DNA of 64,000 nucleotides from Parashewanella spongiae (GTDB lineage Bacteria; Pseudomonadota; Gammaproteobacteria; Enterobacterales; Shewanellaceae): NCBI RefSeq assembly GCF_004358345.1, contig NZ_CP037952.1, positions 248,001 to 312,000 of the forward strand, read 5' to 3'. Shown piece by piece: positions 58,599 to 64,000 of this stretch (position 1 is its first letter; each line of letters starts with the position of its first letter). The notes under the pieces were generated by a model. It saw only the letters and a program-made list of their open reading frames with translations, ran no database searches and was not told where the DNA came from. The position numbers and the translations under genes were made by a program.

Positions 58599-60218
58599 TT
58601 AAAAATGGCTTCTCACCTGAAATCGCCACTCGAAACCGCCAACTTTGGTGCCTTGGGTAAACGGATACGTCAAATCGATATGTGCGACGCTGCCGTAACT
58701 TGATTTGGAAGAGTAGAGCCGAGCACCAATACCGATACTTCCAGCAATATTATTTTCTTCATTCAACCTTGCTCGCCCGCCTGTTACATGCCCAATATCT
58801 GTGAATAATACCCAACCGAGATCGGCCAACTGATATAAATTGATATTGGGTATATACCTGAGCTCTGTGGTCGCTAGCCATGAAGTATCACCATGTAGGT
58901 ATTGATCAGGATAGCCTCGTAAGCCATTGTCATCACCGAGCGTGTTGGATAAATCGAGTGGGAGATTGTTGGATTGAGTTAATCGAATTTTACTGTAACT
59001 GATCCATTTGGGAGTAATTTGATAATAATATTCAGCTTGGACATTCATTATATAATAATCAGGCAATCGAGTGCCTAGTGTGGCTCTTGCATTCGCATTA
59101 AAAAGCCATAAGTGGTTATTCCAACTGTAGCCTTTTGTTGTTTGCCAGCTTAAGTGGTATCCGGGTTGATTCTTTGAAGCACGATCTTCAGTTTCTACAC
59201 CGAAGCGCAAAAAGTGATACCAACCTAAGTTAACGTCTTCTTTTTGATTGATTAAACGGACATTGGTGAGCACTTTAAAGTCATCTTGCAAATACTCATA
59301 ACCTACCCATGGATACAGATAGTTTCGACTAGGCCGTTGAGACTGAAATTGTAACGAGTTCATTGACGACTCAAAGTCATGTTGCTCTTTGGTAATGCCT
59401 AAACTGAGTCGAGAAATTGAGCGAGATGTTTGGGTATTTAACCAGCCAAATTTAAGATTGATGAACTGGATCTCATGCTCAAATTGCTCGATGATGTTCC
59501 CGTTTTGTCTAAAATTATCGGTGCGTTGATCGGTTAAGTAGCTTGTCGAATAGGCAAAAGGGGTAGCAAGGGTATAAAAGGGTTTTTCAAACATAAATTC
59601 AAACCGCTTCCCATCGTCATTATGGTAGAAGTCAGCACTAACATTAGCGTGTTTTATTAATTGAAAAGGAGCTGATATTGCAAACAGATAACCACTTCTG
59701 TCGCGGTTTGATTGGTAGTTTATTCGTGTACTAATCCCGAGTCCGATGAAGTTGTCTTCTTTGACTCCAATTGAGTATTTTTTCTCTCCATTACTGCGAC
59801 CATAGTTGATTGTCGGCAATAAAGACCAGTTATCCCATGTTTCGACAACAATGGTTTTTCCTTCACTGTGCCGATCAGACAAAGGATCGGCTTGGGCAAT
59901 ATAGACTTTAGCATCTCGCAGATAAGGTTGTGCCCTCAGTATGCGTTGTGCTTCATCAATGTCTTTTGGTTTGATGATGGCACCCTCGTGGAAATTAAGG
60001 TGCTCAAGAATGACGGATTTACGTGTGGTTTTATGTAATTCATTCGCCCAGCGATGAATAAATATCGTGTTTTTAGCGGATTCATCGAAGATACTGTGAT
60101 TAATGACGACGATGTTATCGACGGTAAAAGTGTTGTTTAGTTTCAAGTTGGCAGAATAAGTAAAAGGACAGCAAGCAATGATAAGACAGTAAACGAATCG
60201 ATAGATATGCTTGAGCAT
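58599..60218 (-). CDS. Omp85-like outer-membrane barrel protein
   Basis: 539 aa from the ATG at 60218, which has GGAG 5 bases upstream and leads straight into a signal peptide (LKHIYRFVYCLIIACCPFTY, then SA/NLKL). An upstream frame start at 60251 adds 11 residues and no ribosome site. The N-terminal ~130 residues include a POTRA-like unit ('KPKDIDEAQRILRAQPYLRD'), followed by a 16-strand-type barrel with 'RSNGEKKYSIGVKEDNFIGL', 'DDNGLRGYPDQYLHGDTSWL' and the aromatic end GGFEWRFQVRSHF. The GLRGY motif matches the loop-6 (V)RGF/Y of the BamA/TpsB superfamily. Probably assembles or exports another protein; no partner is obvious. Confidence 0.85.
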   Translation of the reverse strand: MLKHIYRFVYCLIIACCPFTYSANLKLNNTFTVDNIVVINHSIFDESAKNTIFIHRWANELHKTTRKSVILEHLNFHEGAIIKPKDIDEAQRILRAQPYLRDAKVYIAQADPLSDRHSEGKTIVVETWDNWSLLPTINYGRSNGEKKYSIGVKEDNFIGLGISTRINYQSNRDRSGYLFAISAPFQLIKHANVSADFYHNDDGKRFEFMFEKPFYTLATPFAYSTSYLTDQRTDNFRQNGNIIEQFEHEIQFINLKFGWLNTQTSRSISRLSLGITKEQHDFESSMNSLQFQSQRPSRNYLYPWVGYEYLQDDFKVLTNVRLINQKEDVNLGWYHFLRFGVETEDRASKNQPGYHLSWQTTKGYSWNNHLWLFNANARATLGTRLPDYYIMNVQAEYYYQITPKWISYSKIRLTQSNNLPLDLSNTLGDDNGLRGYPDQYLHGDTSWLATTELRYIPNINLYQLADLGWVLFTDIGHVTGGRARLNEENNIAGSIGIGARLYSSKSSYGSVAHIDLTYPFTQGTKVGGFEWRFQVRSHF

Positions 60219-60321
60219 CTGCGCTCCAAAGTGTCGATTAATACCATTCAATGAATAAATAACACACAGTTACGAGCCAATAGTCAAGAATAGGCCTAGC
60301 TTAATTATAGCATCTGAAAGT

Positions 60322-60349
60322 ACACCTTCACCCGTTAGGGCAAAGGTGT
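60322..60349. terminator. Hairpin between thrE-like gene and Omp85-like gene
   Basis: ACACCTT-CA-CCC-GTTA-GGG-CA-AAGGTGT: a 10-bp stem with one internal CA/CA mismatch pair. It lies just past the stop of the exporter gene on the minus strand. There is no T-run, so the call is moderate. Confidence 0.5.
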
Positions 60350-60368
60350 CTATGAAAAAGCTATAAAA

Positions 60369-61589
60369 TTATAGTGTTCGAGAAGGGGAGACAACAACGT
60401 TGGCAAAAATCAATCCAGCAATTAACGACATAAAGATCAAAAAGATTTGTGAACCTATTTGAGCTTGGTTCAGCATGGTTTCTCCAGAAATCAAGGTGTT
60501 TAAGCCAATATAGGTTTTACTACCTGGTACTAAAATGACGATACCTTGTAATAAAGCGATTGAAGCAGGTGCTTTCATCCAACGAGAATAAAGATTGGAA
60601 TAAACGCCAACAGCTAAAGCACCAAAGAAAATACCTATGGTGTCGCCAATATAATGCCCACCTAGTATTGCTGAAAAATAAGCCACAATTCCGGCTAACA
60701 CTCCCCAAGGAGAATCTTTAATACGCGCTTTGAACATGATGGCAAGTGCAATTGAAAGTAAAGGTACAGCGGCCCATACTGCACCGTCAGGCAGCGGCAG
60801 CGAACTTGTTGATGGAACATAGCCAAATAGTGCATGGCCTATGGCTAACCCTAATACGGCGCCAAAATAGAGCTTAAAAAGTAACATCATGGCATCCATG
60901 ATGCGTGCCGTTCCAGAAATTAAATCCCTAGCGGCAAGCTCTGCCAGTCCAATGGTTAATGCTAACCCTGGTACAAATACAATGATCCCAGACAAAATGA
61001 CGACTGGGATATTAATGCTGGGATCGATCAGTGCGATAGCGCAGCAGGATATCGCGCAAAGCATCGCAGAAAGAGGCTCGAGCATTTCTGCCATTTTATT
61101 TGAAGATTCAGCTTTATGGACTAAACCAAAAACAAAAACACCTAGTATTGCTGACCAGAAAACATCATTCCAACTGGTGTTCATCAACATGGCAAAAGCA
61201 CCAGCGGAAAGACCAAAAGCCATCATGGTTAAGGCTATTCCGTATGGATTAGGTTTTTCAGCAATATCATCAAGACGTTCCAGCGCTTCATTTAGATTAC
61301 GCTGGCCAGATATTAGTTCATCCACTAATTCATCAGTTCGTGCCAAAGCACCCAAATCAAGATCGCCCGGTTTCACTCGAGCTAAGTGGTTATACTCTTG
61401 CTCTTCATCGTGATGTAAAACGAAGGTCATTGATGTAGGAGAAATAACAAAGTTGCCCTCTAATCCCAGATTACGAGAGATTTTTGTTAGATGTGCTTCA
61501 AGTCGAAACGCAGGCGTCCCAAACTTATGAAGTGCCTTGCCTAACTTGATAATAAACTTGCGCTTTATGCGGAATTCTTGGTCGTTCAC
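60369..61589 (-). CDS. thrE: Threonine/serine exporter, ThrE family
   Basis: 406-aa inner-membrane exporter of the ThrE superfamily, with both halves fused. The N-terminal cytoplasmic domain has 'GKALHKFGTPAFRLEAHLTK' and 'HLARVKPGDLDLGALARTDE'. Ten or so hydrophobic segments follow, with 'GIIVFVPGLALTIGLAELAA' and 'LLQGIVILVPGSKTYIGLNT' as the paired proline-glycine signatures. E. coli has the two halves as separate proteins (YjjP and YjjB). GTG start. Serine export would fit a cell with an active glycine-serine cycle, but that link is inference. Confidence 0.88.
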   Translation of the reverse strand: MNDQEFRIKRKFIIKLGKALHKFGTPAFRLEAHLTKISRNLGLEGNFVISPTSMTFVLHHDEEQEYNHLARVKPGDLDLGALARTDELVDELISGQRNLNEALERLDDIAEKPNPYGIALTMMAFGLSAGAFAMLMNTSWNDVFWSAILGVFVFGLVHKAESSNKMAEMLEPLSAMLCAISCCAIALIDPSINIPVVILSGIIVFVPGLALTIGLAELAARDLISGTARIMDAMMLLFKLYFGAVLGLAIGHALFGYVPSTSSLPLPDGAVWAAVPLLSIALAIMFKARIKDSPWGVLAGIVAYFSAILGGHYIGDTIGIFFGALAVGVYSNLYSRWMKAPASIALLQGIVILVPGSKTYIGLNTLISGETMLNQAQIGSQIFLIFMSLIAGLIFANVVVSPSRTL

Positions 61590-61800
61590 TGCCAGTGTCC
61601 ATAAAAATGAGTTATAACTAAGTTCAATCCTATTAAATCAAGAGATTGTCATTTCAAATTTTTGCGAATAGTAACTGATTTATGTTCAATAAAGCGACTA
61701 AAATTTACAAAAAAAGCAAACTTTATAACCATATGGTTTTAAGTCTGCATTTTTGTATGTTTTGTTATAAATGTAAAATATTACAAGTTAATGAAAAAGT

Positions 61801-63006
61801 TTAATTTGCGGCTTGTTTTTTTAAGCTGATTTTGAGAACAAAATATCCAAATACGCCCGCAGTGACGGAGCCAATAATAATACCTAGTCGTTCATCGAAT
61901 ATTTTGTTTATTCCGGTCGCCTCGAAGGCTAATGACCCCACAAATAAGCTCATGGTAAAGCCAATTCCACAAAGTACGGCTGTACCATAAAGGCTTAACC
62001 AAGAGATACTATTGGGTAATTTAGCTAGTTTTAACTTAATGAATAACCAGCAAAATCCGAATATTCCTATTTGTTTACCAAAAAATAACCCTAATGTAAT
62101 GCCAACAGGGACAGGATGAAGTAATTGCTGCATATCAACACCTGAAAGGTTAACTCCCGCATTGGCAAAAGCGAACACTGGTAACACAAAAAAGGCGACC
62201 ACAGAATGTAAGTCGTGTTCCAAACTTTTAAGCGGACTCTCGACGGTTGTTGCATCATTTGTTGGTTTGGCTTTCAGTGGGATAAACATGGCTAAAACCA
62301 CCCCTGCCAATGTGGCATGAACACCAGATTTTAATGTGGCAATCCACATTATTACTCCGATCAGAATATATGGGCTTTTAGCAACGACACCAGAGCGATT
62401 TAACCAAGTTAATACTGGCAAGCAACAGGCAACAATAATGAGTGCTAATAATGAAATTTTTGATGTATAAAATAAGGCGATAATCACAATGGCCCCTATG
62501 TCATCAAAAATAGCTAATGATGTTAGAAAGATTTTAATAGCAATAGGTACTCTGGAACCAAGTAAAGCTAATACTCCTAAAGCAAAGGCAATGTCGGTTG
62601 CCGCAGGGATGGCCCAACCACTTTGAGCACTGGGGTCATTGTAGTTGAATATGAGATAGACAAAGGCTGGCACCACCATCCCGCCAACGGCTCCAACAGC
62701 AGGTAAAATAATGCTGTCTTTGTTTGACAACTCCCCTTCTAATAATTCTCGTTTTAATTCGAGACCAACCAGAAAAAAGAATATGGCCATCAGCCCATCA
62801 TTTATCCACAACAATAAAGGCTTAGCAATTTCAAGGCTGCCAACTCGGACTTCAACAGGGGTGGATAATAGCAGCTGATAATAAGGCTCAAAGGAGGTGT
62901 TTGCTATGATGATGGCTAGCATTGCTGAAATCATCAAAATGATACCGCCAGCAGATTCGAGCTTTAAAAACGACGAAATAGACGAGTTTGGAGAATGAGC
63001 AAGCAT
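61801..63006 (-). CDS. nhaA: Na+/H+ antiporter NhaA
   Basis: 401-aa electrogenic antiporter that expels Na+ (or Li+) in exchange for H+, important in seawater and at high pH. It shows NDGLMAIFFFLVGLELKREL (about 69-88), the ion-site aspartates Asp138 (AATDIAFALG) and Asp168-Asp169 (AIFDDIGAI), and the helix-10 lysine in FFGKQIGIFG. Twelve hydrophobic segments. Length close to E. coli (388). Monocistronic. Confidence 0.97.
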   Translation of the reverse strand: MLAHSPNSSISSFLKLESAGGIILMISAMLAIIIANTSFEPYYQLLLSTPVEVRVGSLEIAKPLLLWINDGLMAIFFFLVGLELKRELLEGELSNKDSIILPAVGAVGGMVVPAFVYLIFNYNDPSAQSGWAIPAATDIAFALGVLALLGSRVPIAIKIFLTSLAIFDDIGAIVIIALFYTSKISLLALIIVACCLPVLTWLNRSGVVAKSPYILIGVIMWIATLKSGVHATLAGVVLAMFIPLKAKPTNDATTVESPLKSLEHDLHSVVAFFVLPVFAFANAGVNLSGVDMQQLLHPVPVGITLGLFFGKQIGIFGFCWLFIKLKLAKLPNSISWLSLYGTAVLCGIGFTMSLFVGSLAFEATGINKIFDERLGIIIGSVTAGVFGYFVLKISLKKQAAN

Positions 63007-63114
63007 AAGTATTTAACACACAGTAAGTTGTCGAATACTTAAGATAGCAAAAGTGGGAACAGTAAGTCTAAATGAATAGATTTATACTGCGTTTTTAGTG
63101 AATAGATTAGTGTA

Positions 63115-63822
63115 TTACATACTGTTAGTAACAATGTTGACGTACTGTGTTAACGTTTGTTCTCCGACGGTCACTAATTCTAATATTTGAGTTATACGGG
63201 ATGATTTTACTTCTTGAACACCGCCTACAAGCTCAATAAACTCTCTTGCTTGCTGCTCTGTTACTCTCTCAGTTTCAGATGAGAACTTAACGGTTAAGGC
63301 AAAAACGTGTGCAGCTGTTGTCAAAAATCGTACACGATCCAATTTATCAACTTTATCCGTCGATGCTGGATTCGGACAGGGAATTACACCTTGATTAAAG
63401 ACTGATTTATTACCTAATTTAACCGTCAGTAAGTATCCATCTCTAGGATCTTCTGGTGTAATAGGAGTCAGTTTAACGGCGAATGCGTGAGGTGATTGGT
63501 CACCAAGCTTATCCTGCATGCGCCACATACGTTTCATTTGACTATCGGGAAGAAAGCCATTTGCCTGTTTTTTGGCGAGCTTAGGATTAAAATGCAACGC
63601 ATCACAACAGTTTGACCTTAAATCGCCAGAGTTCATCGCGTCCCAAAGTTGTCTATGGACATTTTGTTTTGTGCCATTGCGAAGTAAACTGTCAAAAAGT
63701 TTATCCAATATACCCATAGATACCGCTTCATCTTCCGTGGTCGCGGCCATCATTTTTATCATTCGCGCTTGAGATATTTGGGATAAACTATAATCTTGAG
63801 ATAATGCGGTTAGAAAAGACAT
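63115..63822 (-). CDS. Orphan protein, 235 aa
   Basis: Not recognised. Soluble, mixed alpha/beta, no signal peptide. The N-terminus is helical (SQARMIKMMAATTEDEAVSM), the middle contains 'DGYLLTVKLGNKSVF', and the C-terminus is helical (QVEQQ-type: 'TEQQAREFIELVGGVQEVKS'). AGAGAGGT-like ribosome site before the ATG. It stands alone at the right end of the window; the DNA beyond it (63823-64000) shows nothing else. Confidence 0.7.
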   Translation of the reverse strand: MSFLTALSQDYSLSQISQARMIKMMAATTEDEAVSMGILDKLFDSLLRNGTKQNVHRQLWDAMNSGDLRSNCCDALHFNPKLAKKQANGFLPDSQMKRMWRMQDKLGDQSPHAFAVKLTPITPEDPRDGYLLTVKLGNKSVFNQGVIPCPNPASTDKVDKLDRVRFLTTAAHVFALTVKFSSETERVTEQQAREFIELVGGVQEVKSSRITQILELVTVGEQTLTQYVNIVTNSM

Positions 63823-64000
63823 AACAACCTCTCGCTACATATCAATTTGTTGGTTATTGTTTACATTGAATCAATAAACTCAATCATCATTGACTTAAAT
63901 TAAGTAGTTGGTAAATGTGGGATATTGTGACGAATACAAGTAAAGTCATCACTTGTTTTTATTAATAATTAAACTTCCATGCTTATTCTTGTTTGATAAC

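Overview
The window looks like chromosomal DNA of an AT-rich marine gammaproteobacterium, most like the Shewanellaceae. Three things point that way: the gmk-rpoZ-spoT-trmH block, the yfhM-pbpC pair, and a Vibrio/Shewanella-type glycine-cleavage locus with its own serine hydroxymethyltransferase. The many lineage-specific orphan proteins and small inverted-repeat elements recall Parashewanella, but that genus guess is inference. I saw no tRNA, rRNA or CRISPR. Layout: 2-7173 holds a 5'-truncated alpha-2-macroglobulin (yfhM) and penicillin-binding protein 1C (pbpC). 7174-9830 is a nest of small repeats enclosing a group II intron-type reverse transcriptase whose domain V I could not find. 10218-12128 is a chemoreceptor with an amino-acid-type dCache pocket. 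12189-16974 holds two orphans, one with ankyrin repeats. 16975-17561 is another stack of repeats, ending at a catalase gene. 19285-28077 carries a TPR-like exported protein, a PhoD-type phosphatase, a VOC protein, small secreted proteins, one intact insertion sequence (24449-26114), a periplasmic binding protein and a TonB-like one-helix protein. 28386-37450 is a glycine locus: gcvT, an alanine/glycine:cation symporter and an XRE-cupin regulator on the minus strand, and glyA-gcvH-gcvP on the plus strand. A shared palindrome (GTTTCC-TATY-GGAAAA/C) lies upstream of both the symporter and glyA and is a candidate operator. A porin with a clear terminator follows. 38959-42540 encodes two adjacent orphans that share a repeated helical module. 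42796-47197 is the stringent-response/housekeeping block gmk-rpoZ-spoT-ridA-trmH. A miniature element has inserted into the 3' end of trmH and rewritten its last codons; the ancestral end can be reconstructed. 47394-48476 is a DUF805-like membrane protein. 48789-53282 is the most striking locus: a protein with fifteen exactly in-register 41-residue repeats and a bipartite-NLS-like N-terminus, whose frame is cut by one amber codon and then stays open for another ~295 codons. 53424-63822 holds two tandem paralogous lipoproteins, an Omp85-like protein, a ThrE exporter, NhaA and one more orphan. At least four families of short non-autonomous repeats (A, B, E and F, plus the hairpin repeat D) are scattered between genes. 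Copies of family A with 5-bp target duplications show that it has been mobile.
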